Under the pieces are notes generated by a model. The model did no database searches. It saw nothing but the letters and a program-made list of their open reading frames with translations, and was not told the DNA's origin. DNA of 64,000 bases. Origin: CBDDEI01 sp965226775. GTDB taxonomy: Bacteria > Chloroflexota > Dehalococcoidia > SHYD01. The first letter of the stretch is position 1, and every line of letters starts with the position of its first letter. Both the position numbers and the translations under genes were made by a program. Below are positions 27,164 through 35,764 of the stretch, piece by piece. The stretch spans positions 1,922,001-1,986,000 of the forward strand of contig CBDDEI010000002.1 in assembly GCA_965226775.1 (NCBI GenBank), given 5' to 3'.

Positions 27164-27634
27164 CTACCGTGCGTGCTCCAGGGCGCCGGCGCGCAGGCGT
27201 CGGAGTTGGTTGATGTGATCGATTTCGTGAAGGGTTTCCCGATCAAGCATCGCCCGCAGACTGATGATGCCCGTCTCCTCGTGGGTGCCGCGCCGGTCCC
27301 AGCTAGCGGGCGCAAGGTCCCGCAGGAAGCTGATTATCTCCAGCCTGTTCTCGATGAGGGCCGGCAGTACCAGCGCCGTATCCTCAGCAAGATAGCCTTT
27401 TGCGTGCTCTTCCTGGTTCCAGGCCGGCAGGTAAGGCTCATCACGCGTGGCCATGCGCTGCATGCGCACGTTGTAGAGATTGGCGGAGTCTCGCAGGTGG
27501 CAGAGCACCTCTTTCACTGACCACTCGCCATCTTCGGGATGCCACCGGAACTGCTCTTCACTCAGCCCGGCAACGAGCGCATTCACTTTTGCGGGCACTC
27601 CGGCCAGAACAGCCAAACAGCGTTCTACTTCCAT
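27164..27634 (-). CDS. DinB-family metal-binding four-helix protein
   Basis: DinB/YfiT-like four-helix bundle of 156 residues, a family including thiol transferases and many proteins of unknown role. The metal triad is visible as H46 (KEVLCHLRD), H136 and H140 (LHEIDHINQLRR). GEWSVKEVLCHLRDS is the typical helix-2 entry. It faces the TIR gene convergently across 155 bp in which I see nothing. No specific substrate can be assigned. Confidence 0.88.
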   Translation of the reverse strand: MEVERCLAVLAGVPAKVNALVAGLSEEQFRWHPEDGEWSVKEVLCHLRDSANLYNVRMQRMATRDEPYLPAWNQEEHAKGYLAEDTALVLPALIENRLEIISFLRDLAPASWDRRGTHEETGIISLRAMLDRETLHEIDHINQLRRLRAGALEHAR

Positions 27635-27780
27635 GGCTCCTCACACCTGCTAAGAATAGGCTCTCATTCTACTCCAAGAATCACCCTTTGTTATGAGATA
27701 TTCCACAGCTCTCTGACCTTCTGCTCAAGGGTTGGAGACAACCTATTCATCCTTGTCCTCCTTTAATGGACAGGCAAACG

Positions 27781-28480
27781 AGACTTAAGGCTTCCGGAAG
27801 CCCCTTCGTGTTCGTAGGGGCGGGTTTGAAACCCGCCCCTACAGGGTTTACGCCCTGCTCCAAGGGTTAAGAATAATCTGCTGCTGTTTTCTCATGATAC
27901 GACCGTTGCCAGACCGATATACGCGGCGTACTGCGGAGCGCGTTTAACTTACGCGCGGAGAACATCTTAAAGCCACAGACGGCTTCGGGAAGCCCTTCGT
28001 GTTCGTAGGGGCGGGTTTGAAACCCGCCCCTACAGGGTTTACGCCCTGCTCCAAGGGTTAAGAATAATCTGCTGCTGTTTTCTCATGATACGACCGTTGC
28101 CAGACCGATATACGCGGCGTACTGCGGAGCGCGTTTAACTTACGCGCGGAGAACATCTTAAAGCCACAGACGGCTTCGGGAAGCCCTTCGTGTTCGTAGG
28201 GGCGGGTTTGAAACCCGCCCTACAGGGTTTACGCCCTGCTAGGGTTAAGAATAATCTGCTGCTGTTTTCTCATGATACGACCGTTGCCAGACCGATAACG
28301 CGGCGTACTGCGGAGCGCGTTTACTTACGCGGAGAACATCTTACTTCGGGAAGCCCTTCGTGTTCGTAGGGGCGGGTTTGAAACCCGCCCCTACAGGGTT
28401 TACGCCCTGCTCCAGGGGTTGAGAACAATCTGTTGCTGTTCCTCAAGATAAGTCGCAGGATAGAGCTTCTCTAGAATTAG
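27781..28480 (+). repeat. Tandem array of the 191-bp family A repeat (about 3.5 copies)
   Basis: The palindrome GTAGGGGCGGG...CCCGCCCCTAC occurs at 27814, 28005, 28196 and 28366. The first two intervals are exactly 191 bp and nearly identical; the third unit is 170 bp because several small deletions have accumulated. Each unit has a 29-bp palindrome, a segment TACGCCCTGCTCCAAGGG, AATCTGCTGCTGTT, and a second module starting ACGACCGTTGCCAGACCGA with its own inverted repeat (GCGCGTTTAACTTACGCGC). The last copy ends with the AGAGCTTCTCT edge also seen at about 94 and 45600. No gene is seen from 27635 to 28720. Confidence 0.9.
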
Positions 28481-28639
28481 TACCTTAAAGGCTGGAGACC
28501 GTGGATTGGTTTGAATCCGGGCCGGCAAGAATCTGCTCGTCGGAGCTTGTTGAAGCGCCATGCGCTCATGGATTCAACGGGACCGCTATAAGCCATAAGC
28601 AGCTTGCAGGAAATTGCCCCGCTACCAAGTTGTAGGTTT

Positions 28640-28670
28640 TTGTGACGAATAGCCTCCACTCTCCTATAAT
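28640..28670 (+). promoter_or_regulatory. Probable promoter of the radical SAM gene
   Basis: TATAAT at 28665-28670 with a weak -35 (TTGTGA at 28640, 19-bp spacing, or GTGACG with 17). It lies 52 bp before the ATG at 28722, in unique sequence following the repeat array. The stretch 28482-28640 contains nothing else I can name. Confidence 0.5.
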
Positions 28671-28721
28671 GGGTGAAACCTTTGATGGAGACATGAACAT
28701 AATAAATACTACGAGCACGCA

Positions 28722-30389
28722 ATGGCCTGGAATCAGATAAGCCAACTACGCGGCCAGCTGGCAAAAGAGCAGGGCGCGGTTCTCAAGGATTGGGGCGGCA
28801 AGACGGCTATAGCCTTGGCCTACCCCAACAACTACTATCTGGGCATGTCCAACCTGGGCTTCCAGACCATTTACGATAAGTGGAACTCCCTGGATGAGGT
28901 CGTTTGTGAGCGCGTTTTTTGGGAACTGCCGAAGGACGAGGCGCCCCTTGCGCCCTTGAGCATAGAGTCTCAGCGACCCATGCGGGATTTCAGCATGGTG
29001 GCCTTCTCCATCTCCTACGAGCTGGACTTCTTCAACATCCCACATTTCCTGCGAGCCGCCGGCATTCCGGTGCGCGCCGAGGACAGGGACGATAGGCACC
29101 CGTTGCTGATCTGCGGCGGGCCCTGTGCCACGGCCAACCCAGAGCCCTTGTCCCTCTTCTTCGACGCCTTTGTGGTGGGCGAGGGGGAGCCGGTGCTCTG
29201 CGCCCTCGCGGAGATAGCCGGTTCGGGCGCCAGCCACTACGATCAGCTGGAGGAGCTCTCCCGCGTGCCGGGTGTCTACGTGCCCCTGGTGCACCGTCCC
29301 CTCATAGAAGGAGGCGGGGAGTTCCCGGGCATTACCCGCCAGCTTGAATGGGACATGAACAACTACGCCACCATGAGCCGCCTCTACACGCCGGACACGG
29401 AGCTAGGCGACCTCTCTTTAATGGAGATAGCCCGCGGTTGCGGCCGGGGATGCCGCTTCTGCCTGGTGGGCTTCTTGTCACGCCCGCCGCGCTTCCGTTC
29501 CATGGACCTGCTGCTGGAAGACGCCAAGGTGGCGCTGCGGCATCGGGCACGCATCGGGCTGGTTGGGCCAATCGTCTCCGACCATCCGGAGCTGGAGGAG
29601 CTGGTGCTGGCCCTGCGGGCTATGGGCGCCAGGCTCTCCTTTAGCTCGCTGCGGACGGACAACCTCTCGCCGGTGGTGGTGCAGGCGCTGGTGGAGAGCG
29701 GCACCAAGACGGTGACCATCGCGCCGGAGGCCGGCAGCGAGCGCATGCGCCGCTATATCAACAAGGGTGTGACGGAGGAGGACTGCTTCCGCGCCGCCGA
29801 CCTTATAGGCCACTACGGCGTGCGGCAGGTGAAGATGTACTTTATGGTGGGCTTGCCCACAGAGACCGAAGAGGACATTGTCGCGATGGCGGACCTAGCC
29901 CAGGCCTGCAAAGTTCGCCTGGACCGCCAGAATCCCGGCACACAGATGACGCTGAACGTGAGCCCTTTTGTGCCTAAGCCGGTGACACCGCTACAGTGGG
30001 CGCCCATGACCACGCCGGCGCTTATCACCAGCCGTCTCAACCTGCTGCGCTCCACTCTGAAGCCCAAAGGCATCAAGGTGCGGGCGGACAGCCCCGAGTG
30101 GTACTGGATAGAGGGCATCCTCTCCCGGGGCGACCGCCGCGTGGGCGAGGTGATTGAGCTGATGGAGCAGACCAGCCTGGGCGCATGGAAGCGGGCCGCA
30201 GCGGCCGCTCAGGTCGACGTGAACGCCTATATCGACCATCCCCTCACCGTTGGGGAACCGCTGCCCTGGTCCATGCTGGACTCGGGCATGCCCAACAAGT
30301 TCTTCAGCATGGAGCTGGCCCGAGCGGGGAAACTCAACGTCTCCCGTCCTTGCCCGCCCTCCGGCTGCAAGCTGTGCGGAGTCTGCTAG
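28722..30389 (+). CDS. B12-binding/radical SAM domain protein (TIGR03960-like)
   Basis: A 555-residue radical SAM protein with an N-terminal cobalamin-binding-like region (IALAYPNNYYLGMSNLGFQT; LLICGGPCATANPEPL; FDAFVVGEGE) followed by the SAM core. The cluster motif is CGRGCRFC (Cx3Cx2C) in MEIARGCGRGCRFCLVGFLS near residue 240. The C-terminus ends SGCKLCGVC, an extra Cys-rich tail. It resembles the N-terminal part of the TIGR03960 family, in which a second domain (TIGR03936) is often fused; here it is alone. The reaction is unknown. It leads a run with yggS, proC and yggT. Confidence 0.85.
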   Translation: MAWNQISQLRGQLAKEQGAVLKDWGGKTAIALAYPNNYYLGMSNLGFQTIYDKWNSLDEVVCERVFWELPKDEAPLAPLSIESQRPMRDFSMVAFSISYELDFFNIPHFLRAAGIPVRAEDRDDRHPLLICGGPCATANPEPLSLFFDAFVVGEGEPVLCALAEIAGSGASHYDQLEELSRVPGVYVPLVHRPLIEGGGEFPGITRQLEWDMNNYATMSRLYTPDTELGDLSLMEIARGCGRGCRFCLVGFLSRPPRFRSMDLLLEDAKVALRHRARIGLVGPIVSDHPELEELVLALRAMGARLSFSSLRTDNLSPVVVQALVESGTKTVTIAPEAGSERMRRYINKGVTEEDCFRAADLIGHYGVRQVKMYFMVGLPTETEEDIVAMADLAQACKVRLDRQNPGTQMTLNVSPFVPKPVTPLQWAPMTTPALITSRLNLLRSTLKPKGIKVRADSPEWYWIEGILSRGDRRVGEVIELMEQTSLGAWKRAAAAAQVDVNAYIDHPLTVGEPLPWSMLDSGMPNKFFSMELARAGKLNVSRPCPPSGCKLCGVC

Positions 30390-30390
30390 C

Positions 30391-31095
30391 ATGACCACCA
30401 CTACAGCGCTCTCCCCGGCGCGCCTGGCGGAGGTCAACGCCAACGTTGGGGAGGTGATGGGCCGCATTGCCGCAGCCGCCCGCGCCGCAGGACGAGATCC
30501 CTCGGAAGTGACGCTGGTGGCAGTGAGCAAGACCTTCTCTAAAGAGCTGGTGGAGGCCGCGCATGGGGCCGGCTTGCGCCACTTCGGCGAGAACTGGGTG
30601 CAGGAGGCGGCGGAGAAGCTGCCCGCACTAGCTTATCTCACCCCTAAGCCCACCTGGCATCTCATCGGCCACCTTCAGACCAACAAGGTCAAGGCCGCCC
30701 TCGACCTCTTTGATGTCATCGAGAGCATCGATTCCGTGCACTTGGCCGAGGCGCTTGCCCGCCGCGCCGGCGGCCGCACCCTGCGCCTTCTGCTGGAGGT
30801 CAACGTCTCCGGCGAACCCAGCAAACACGGCTTCCGCCCAGAGGATCTGCCCGCGACGCTCCAGACCATCCGTGCAGTGCCGGAGCTTTCGGTAGAAGGT
30901 ATGATGACCGTGGCGCCGGAGACCAGCGACCCGGAGTCGGTTCGGCCGGTCTTCCGCCGCTTGCGGGAGCTCCGGGACGAGCATGGCCTGCAGGAACTCT
31001 CCATGGGTATGAGCGGCGACTACGAGGTTGCTATTCAGGAAGGGGCGACTATGGTGCGCATTGGACGGGCAATCTTTGGAGCAAGGACGTACTAG
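30391..31095 (+). CDS. yggS: PLP homeostasis protein (YggS/PROSC family)
   Basis: Pyridoxal-phosphate-binding protein of the alanine-racemase fold, involved in PLP homeostasis rather than catalysis. The PLP lysine is in LVAVSKTFS near residue 49; FGENWVQEAAEK, WHLIGHLQTNKVK, LLEVNVSGEPSKHGF and LSMGMSGDYEVAI are all standard. The true start is ATG 30391, one base after the radical SAM stop; the frame is open upstream inside that gene. The yggS-proC-yggT order is common in bacteria. Confidence 0.95.
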   Translation: MTTTTALSPARLAEVNANVGEVMGRIAAAARAAGRDPSEVTLVAVSKTFSKELVEAAHGAGLRHFGENWVQEAAEKLPALAYLTPKPTWHLIGHLQTNKVKAALDLFDVIESIDSVHLAEALARRAGGRTLRLLLEVNVSGEPSKHGFRPEDLPATLQTIRAVPELSVEGMMTVAPETSDPESVRPVFRRLRELRDEHGLQELSMGMSGDYEVAIQEGATMVRIGRAIFGARTY

Positions 31096-31096
31096 T

Positions 31097-31915
31097 ATGC
31101 TCAACTCCCTCACTATCATCGGAGGCGGCGTCATGGGTGAGGCTATCCTGGCGCGTCTGCTGGCGCAAGGCGTAGTCGCAGCAGCCAATGTAATGGTTGC
31201 GGAACCCGTCGCGGCCCGCCGAGATCAGCTTGCCTCCGACTACGCCATTACGTGCAGCGCTACCAACCGTGAAGCGGTGGAAGAAGCGGAGACCGTTGTG
31301 CTCGCGGTGAAGCCCCAGACCCTGAAGCAGGTCTTCTCAGACCTCAGCGGTACCCTGGTACCGGACCAGCTGGTGTTCTCCATCATCGCCGGCGTCACCC
31401 TGCGCTCCCTTACCAAGGGCCTGGATCACGCAGCCGTGGTGCGGGTGATGCCCAACACGCCGGCACAGATTGGCCTGGGTATGAGCATGTGGACGGCCAC
31501 CTCCGCCGTGACCGATGCGCAGAAGACTGCGGCGCTGGAGGTGTTGTATGTGCTGGGAGACGAGATCTACGCTGCAGAAGAGCACTACCTGGACATGGCC
31601 ACCGCCGTGAGCGGCAGCGGGCCCGCGTACGTCTTCTTGGTGCTGGAAGCCCTTACCGATGCAGGCGTGCACATTGGCCTGAGCCGGGAGGTGGCGGAGC
31701 GTATGGCGCTGCAAACGCTGGTGGGGTCATCCTTATACGCCAAGGAAACGGGAGCCCACCCGGCAGTGCTGAGGAACCAGGTCACTTCACCTGGCGGCAC
31801 CACCACGGAAGCACTCCAAGTCATGGAGGACGGCGCCCTCCGCAGCATCTTCATTCGGGCAGTAGAGGCAGCTTACCTCAAATCACAAGCCCTGGGTAAT
31901 AAACAGGAGGACTAG
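31097..31915 (+). CDS. proC: Pyrroline-5-carboxylate reductase
   Basis: Last step of proline synthesis, NAD(P)H-dependent reduction of pyrroline-5-carboxylate. The Rossmann loop is IIGGGVMGEAILARLL at residues 7-22, AVKPQT marks the cofactor region, VRVMPNTPAQIGLGMS follows, and the C-terminal signature is VTSPGGTTTEALQVMEDG. ATG 31097 is one base after the yggS stop; 272 residues is normal. Confidence 0.96.
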   Translation: MLNSLTIIGGGVMGEAILARLLAQGVVAAANVMVAEPVAARRDQLASDYAITCSATNREAVEEAETVVLAVKPQTLKQVFSDLSGTLVPDQLVFSIIAGVTLRSLTKGLDHAAVVRVMPNTPAQIGLGMSMWTATSAVTDAQKTAALEVLYVLGDEIYAAEEHYLDMATAVSGSGPAYVFLVLEALTDAGVHIGLSREVAERMALQTLVGSSLYAKETGAHPAVLRNQVTSPGGTTTEALQVMEDGALRSIFIRAVEAAYLKSQALGNKQED

Positions 31916-32166
31916 TGGATTTTATCGCACAGTTTATTTTCTTTGTCATTCAAGTGCTTACTTGGGCCATTTTCATCAGGGCCATTCTCTCCTGGTTCCC
32001 CGTCTCCAGGGACAACACTATGGTGATGCTGCTGATGCAGGTCACCGATCCCATTCTCCTCCCCATCCGTCGCGTCGTGCCCACCATTGCGAATATAGAT
32101 ATCACGCCCCTGGTGGCGATTTTTCTCCTGCAGTTCCTGGGGGAGTTCCTTATTCGGATCCTCTAA
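31915..32166 (+). CDS. yggT: YggT-family small membrane protein
   Basis: An 83-residue protein with two hydrophobic segments (IFFVIQVLTWAIFIRAILSW and ITPLVAIFLLQFLGEFLI) flanking DPILLPIRRVVP, the conserved YggT loop. Family members (YlmG/CCB3) influence nucleoid or division-site organisation, but the mechanism is unclear. GTG 31915 overlaps the proC stop by one base and AGGAGG lies 4 bp before it. Its 3' end overlaps the convergent yggU by 17 bp. Confidence 0.92.
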   Translation: MDFIAQFIFFVIQVLTWAIFIRAILSWFPVSRDNTMVMLLMQVTDPILLPIRRVVPTIANIDITPLVAIFLLQFLGEFLIRIL

Positions 32167-32437
32167 TGGGCAGCGCGTCCAGCCGCCGGCGCAGCTCTTC
32201 CGCGCTCATAGTCTCGACAAGCAGCACTTTGTCGCGGCCGCGCGCTCCTCGATGGAGGGTCACGGCGCTCTTGGGCACACCCAACGTCTGGGCCACCAGC
32301 TCGGTGACCGCCCGATTAGCCTGACCATCTCTCGCGGGCGCGTGGACGCTTAGCTGGAGCACACCCTCTTCCCAGCCGATGATCCGGGTTTCGCGCGCGC
32401 CGGGGCGCACCCGTATCTGTAATCGCACTACGTCCAT
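32150..32437 (-). CDS. yggU: YggU/DUF167-family protein
   Basis: A 95-residue protein of the UPF0235/DUF167 family. IRVRPGARETRIIGWEEGVL, LSVHAPARDGQANRAVTELV, and LGVPKSAVTLHRGARGRDK are the family core; function unknown. yggU commonly neighbours yggT, but here the two converge and overlap rather than forming an operon. The frame stays open far upstream only because the adjacent repeats are GC-rich; I start at ATG 32437. Confidence 0.9.
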   Translation of the reverse strand: MDVVRLQIRVRPGARETRIIGWEEGVLQLSVHAPARDGQANRAVTELVAQTLGVPKSAVTLHRGARGRDKVLLVETMSAEELRRRLDALPIRGSE

Positions 32438-32492
32438 ATCCTGTTCGCCCTGCTCTGAGTCTATCACTCCATAACATGCTTCCCGAGGCCGG

Positions 32493-33572
32493 TCCAATGC
32501 TAACGAACATTTACCCAACAGGGCGTCCTGCGGGGCCGGCCCCGCAGCCAGGGAGTTTGAGGAGTGTCCCCTCATAGCCAATTCTCTTCTCCCCGCTCCC
32601 TCGTAGCGAGAGGGACAAAGGGGAGCGGGTGCCTTTGGTCCTACATAAGACCCTGCAACGGGGAGTCCTGAGGGGCTGGCCCCGCAGGCAGGGAGTTTGA
32701 GGGGTGTCCCCTCATACCCTGCCACTGAGGGGCTCTTCTCCCCGCTCCCCGCTCCCTCGTAGCGAGAGGCGATCAAAGGGGAGCGCGTGCCTTTGGTCAT
32801 ACATAGACCCTGCAACGGGGAGTCCTGAGGGGCTGGCCCCACAGGCAGGGAGTTTGAGGGGTGTCCCCTCATAGCCACTTCTCTTCTCCCCGCTCCCTCG
32901 TAGCGAGAGGGGATCAAAGGGAGCGCGTGCCTTTGGTCCTACATAGACCCTGCAACGGGGAGTCCTGAGGGGCCAGCCCCGCAGGCAGGGAGTTTGAGGG
33001 GTGTCCCCTCATAGCCACTTCTCTTCTCCCCGCTCCCTCGTAGCGAGAGGGGATCAAGGGGAGCGGGTGCCTTTGGTCCTACATAGACCCTGCAACGGGG
33101 AGTCCTGAGGGGCTGGCCCCACAGGCAGGGAGTTTGAGGGGGGTCCCCTCATAGCCACTTCTCTTCTCCCCGCTCCCTCGTAGCGAGAGGGGATCAAGGG
33201 GAGCGCGTGCCTTTGGTCCTACATAGACCCTGCAACGGGGAGTCCTGAGGGGCTGGCCCCACAGGCAGGGAGTTTGAGGGGTGTCCCCTCATAGCCACTT
33301 CTCTTCTCCCCGCTCCCTCGTAGCGAGAGGGGATCAAGGGGAGCGCGTGCCTTTGGTCATACATAGACCCTGCAACGGGGAGTCCTGAGGGGCTGGCCCC
33401 ACAGGCAGGGAGTTTGAGGGGTGTCCCCTCATAGCCACTTCTCTTCTCCCCGCTCCCTCGTAGCGAGAGGGGATCAAGGGGAGCGCGTGCCATTGGTCCT
33501 ACATAGGACCCTGCGAACAAGAGCCATTACTCAGGTGGCAGAAGCCGCCGCAGCGCAATGGCTGCGCTAGCA
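32493..33572 (+). repeat. Composite repeat cassette B, copy 2: tandem array of a 140-bp unit
   Basis: Seven units begin with CAACGGGGAGTCCTGAGG or a close variant at about 32513, 32656, 32813, 32953, 33093, 33233 and 33373; the last four intervals are exactly 140 bp and almost identical. Each unit holds an inverted repeat TGAGGGG/CCCCTCA and a CTCCCTCGTAGCGAGAGGGG hairpin. The first unit starts with the same AACATTTACCCAAC edge as copy 1 at 25308, and the array ends with a degenerate piece of the 105-residue gene. Open frames across it are artefacts. Confidence 0.92.
33511..33570 (+). pseudogene. Remnant of the 5' end of the 105-residue gene
   Basis: The sequence GCAGAAGCCGCCGCAGCGCA and its flanks match 25979-26040 at most positions and encode AITQVAEAAAAQWLR before a stop (TAG at about 33569). 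It marks the right-hand edge of cassette B copy 2 and shows that part of the unknown gene travels with the repeat. Confidence 0.65.
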
Positions 33573-33602
33573 GACTAATGAGGGTAAAAAGGCGCGGAAG
33601 CA

Positions 33603-33632
33603 GTTACAGTCAAGGCGAGACCCATGTATAAT
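33603..33632 (+). promoter_or_regulatory. Probable promoter of the PP2C-like/propeller gene and tsaD
   Basis: GTTACA (33603-33608) and a perfect TATAAT (33627-33632) with an 18-bp spacer, 76 bp before ATG 33709. It would drive the two-gene run ending with tsaD. Confidence 0.55.
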
Positions 33633-33708
33633 GCCCGCAAGAGTAGAGAGCCCCAGCATACGGCAGACCATCGGGATGCGCGGCGGAATGAACTAAGGCG
33701 CTAGGAGC

Positions 33709-35763
33709 ATGGTGCAGGAAAACGGTCGCCACTTCAAAGCTCCCCTCATCATGCAGCTCAACATGGTGCACGGGGAGGCTCGGGAAGAAGGCCCCTTCAT
33801 CCGCATCCACACTATGCGGGAAGAGGGCGAGCTTGCCCATCTCTTCATCGTGCTGGAAGCGGACGGGCCGTACCCGGAGGAGACCTGCACCCGGGTGGCC
33901 CAGAGCTTCATCGTGCAGTTCTCCGTCGGAGGATCATCCATCACGGGACGTCTGCAAGAAGCGCTCAAACGCACCCACGAAGGACTGCTGGCGGAAAACT
34001 ACCTGGCAGCGCCGGAGGATCGCTCTACCGTCGGGATCGTCTGCGCCTACCTCCAGAACTCCGACCTCTACTTAGGCTACGCGGGCCCAGCCGCAGCCCA
34101 ACTCATCGGCCCTAAGAACAGCCTTTCCCTGGCCCCTGCGCCGGGCGACCCTAAGGATCGTTTGGGCGCAGCCGACACCCAACAGGTCTGGGCGCGCCAC
34201 CACCGCCTGCTGCCGGAAGAGACCCTGGTGCTCTCCACGTCACCCCTCCATGAGATGGTGGAAAGCCACCTGCTGCTGGCCAGCTTCCGCCAGCGCCTAG
34301 AGCAGGGCATGGCGACTATCTACCGCGCTGCGGCCAATACTTCGTCCTACGCTGTCCTAGCGGTGGCGCCCCGGGTGCAGTGGAAAGAGGCCTCTACTGC
34401 GGCGCCCAGCTCGGCGCCCAGCGCGCCGCCCCCACCACCGAGGACGGAGATGGAGGACGACGAGTACTCCCCCTTCGATACCGGTAGAGTGCCGCCCTGG
34501 CGTTCCGTTTCATCTCGCTTAGACGCCCGTTCTTGGGAGCCTATCCCTACGCTAGATCTGGGCATCGCTTTAAACCCCAAGATGCCCGGTCGCTACCGCA
34601 GCCGCATTAGCCGAAGCCTACTAAAGCCCGTAGCCCTGGCAGTGGCAGGGCTCTTCTTGCTGGGTGGACTGGCCACTGGCACGCAGGCCATCCGGGAAGG
34701 GATTAATCAACAGACGCTAGTGCAGGCGGAGGCGCTGATACAGCAATCACATACTCTCTGGCTGCGAGCATTGAGCGCGCCCTCCAAGGACGAGCGCCGC
34801 GCCCACCTACGGGAAGCGGCAGTGCTGCTACGCGAAGCCGTGGTCAAGACCCCCAACGCGGGGGTCGCGAGACTCTATCAACAGGTAGAAGACGCTCTGG
34901 CCGCGCTGGATGCAGTGGAGCCGCTCCAAGACGTGCGCCTGGTAGCCGATGCCCCCGCGCTGCTGGGCCGCAACGTGCTGCTGCGGGACCCGGTGGTGCA
35001 AGCAGACCGTCTCTATCTCCTGGACAAGCTAGGCAATCAGGTGCTCCAGTTCCCCCTTTCCGGCGCGCAGGGCGGTGGGACAGCCACGTCCATAGCCTCC
35101 GTGCTGCCTCAGAACGGCGCATACCAGGGCCGCCTCACCAAGCTGTTGTGGTTGCCCAGCGGAGGCGATTGGACGCGGAACAGCTTGCTGGCGCTGGATG
35201 AGAGTTACGGACTGGTGGAAGTGGACGCGCCCGCCGGCCCGCAACCGTTGACCCTAAGGGGCACGCAATCCTGGACAAGCTTCCAGGCCGCCGCCGGCGC
35301 CAACGGGGCGCTCTATATCCTCGACCCCAAGGGAAATCAGGTGCTGCGCCACATGCCGACAGTGGACGGATTCGACGCGCCGGCACGGGTCACCGCAAGG
35401 AATATCGACCTGGAGGACAGCGTCGACTTTTACATCGACCAGCACATCTACTTCCTCTCTCGCGAGGGTAGGGTCATCAAGCTTATGGATGGCACAGCCC
35501 AGCGCCTCAGCTTGGATGGATTGGACAAGCCCCTCACCAACCCCATCGCCATCACCAGCCTCCCCTCCTCGGCCAACCTCTACGTCCTGGACGAGGGCAA
35601 CAAACGCGTGGTCGTGATCCGCAAGGAAGATGGCGTGTTCCTGCGCCAGCACACGCTGGGTGACCTGCCGCCCATCCACGCCTTCTGGCTGGATCAGGAG
35701 CGTGGCCGCATCATCCTCATAGGCGACAGACAGATCTACAGCGCCTCCTTCCCCGGAGCCTAA
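33709..35763 (+). CDS. Degenerate PP2C-like domain, membrane segment and beta-propeller protein
   Basis: A 684-residue protein of unknown function. Residues 1-220 have the layout of a PP2C/SpoIIE phosphatase (LAHLFIVLEADGPYPEETCT, DRSTVGIVCAYLQNSDLYLG, LLPEETLVLSTSPLHEMV), but the metal aspartates of DGMGG and GDSR are replaced (EADGPYP; GYAGPAAAQ), so it is probably not catalytic. A Pro/Ala/Ser-rich linker (225-245) precedes a membrane helix at about 305-325. Residues 330-390 are helical, and 400-684 show repeated blades (LYLLDKLGNQVLQFPL, LYILDPKGNQVLRHMP, LYVLDEGNKRVVVIRK) typical of an NHL/YncE-type propeller, presumably outside the cell. AGGAG precedes the ATG. The stop is one base before tsaD. 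Confidence 0.75.
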   Translation: MVQENGRHFKAPLIMQLNMVHGEAREEGPFIRIHTMREEGELAHLFIVLEADGPYPEETCTRVAQSFIVQFSVGGSSITGRLQEALKRTHEGLLAENYLAAPEDRSTVGIVCAYLQNSDLYLGYAGPAAAQLIGPKNSLSLAPAPGDPKDRLGAADTQQVWARHHRLLPEETLVLSTSPLHEMVESHLLLASFRQRLEQGMATIYRAAANTSSYAVLAVAPRVQWKEASTAAPSSAPSAPPPPPRTEMEDDEYSPFDTGRVPPWRSVSSRLDARSWEPIPTLDLGIALNPKMPGRYRSRISRSLLKPVALAVAGLFLLGGLATGTQAIREGINQQTLVQAEALIQQSHTLWLRALSAPSKDERRAHLREAAVLLREAVVKTPNAGVARLYQQVEDALAALDAVEPLQDVRLVADAPALLGRNVLLRDPVVQADRLYLLDKLGNQVLQFPLSGAQGGGTATSIASVLPQNGAYQGRLTKLLWLPSGGDWTRNSLLALDESYGLVEVDAPAGPQPLTLRGTQSWTSFQAAAGANGALYILDPKGNQVLRHMPTVDGFDAPARVTARNIDLEDSVDFYIDQHIYFLSREGRVIKLMDGTAQRLSLDGLDKPLTNPIAITSLPSSANLYVLDEGNKRVVVIRKEDGVFLRQHTLGDLPPIHAFWLDQERGRIILIGDRQIYSASFPGA

Positions 35764-35764
35764 C

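Noticed and set aside
27781..28480. Insertion sequence
   Set aside because: No transposase frame and no target-site duplications could be identified; it is a tandem palindromic repeat.
28500..28560. GGTTTGAATCC resembling a tRNA T-arm
   Set aside because: The stem and loop sizes are wrong and no upstream cloverleaf is found; the preceding sequence is repeat.
32440..33520. Long open frames on the minus strand (SRYEGAG-type repeated peptides)
   Set aside because: They are translations of the 140-bp tandem repeat and simply extend the yggU frame upstream.
32493..33520. Possible CRISPR array
   Set aside because: Units are 140 bp and near-identical throughout, with no unique spacers and no cas genes.
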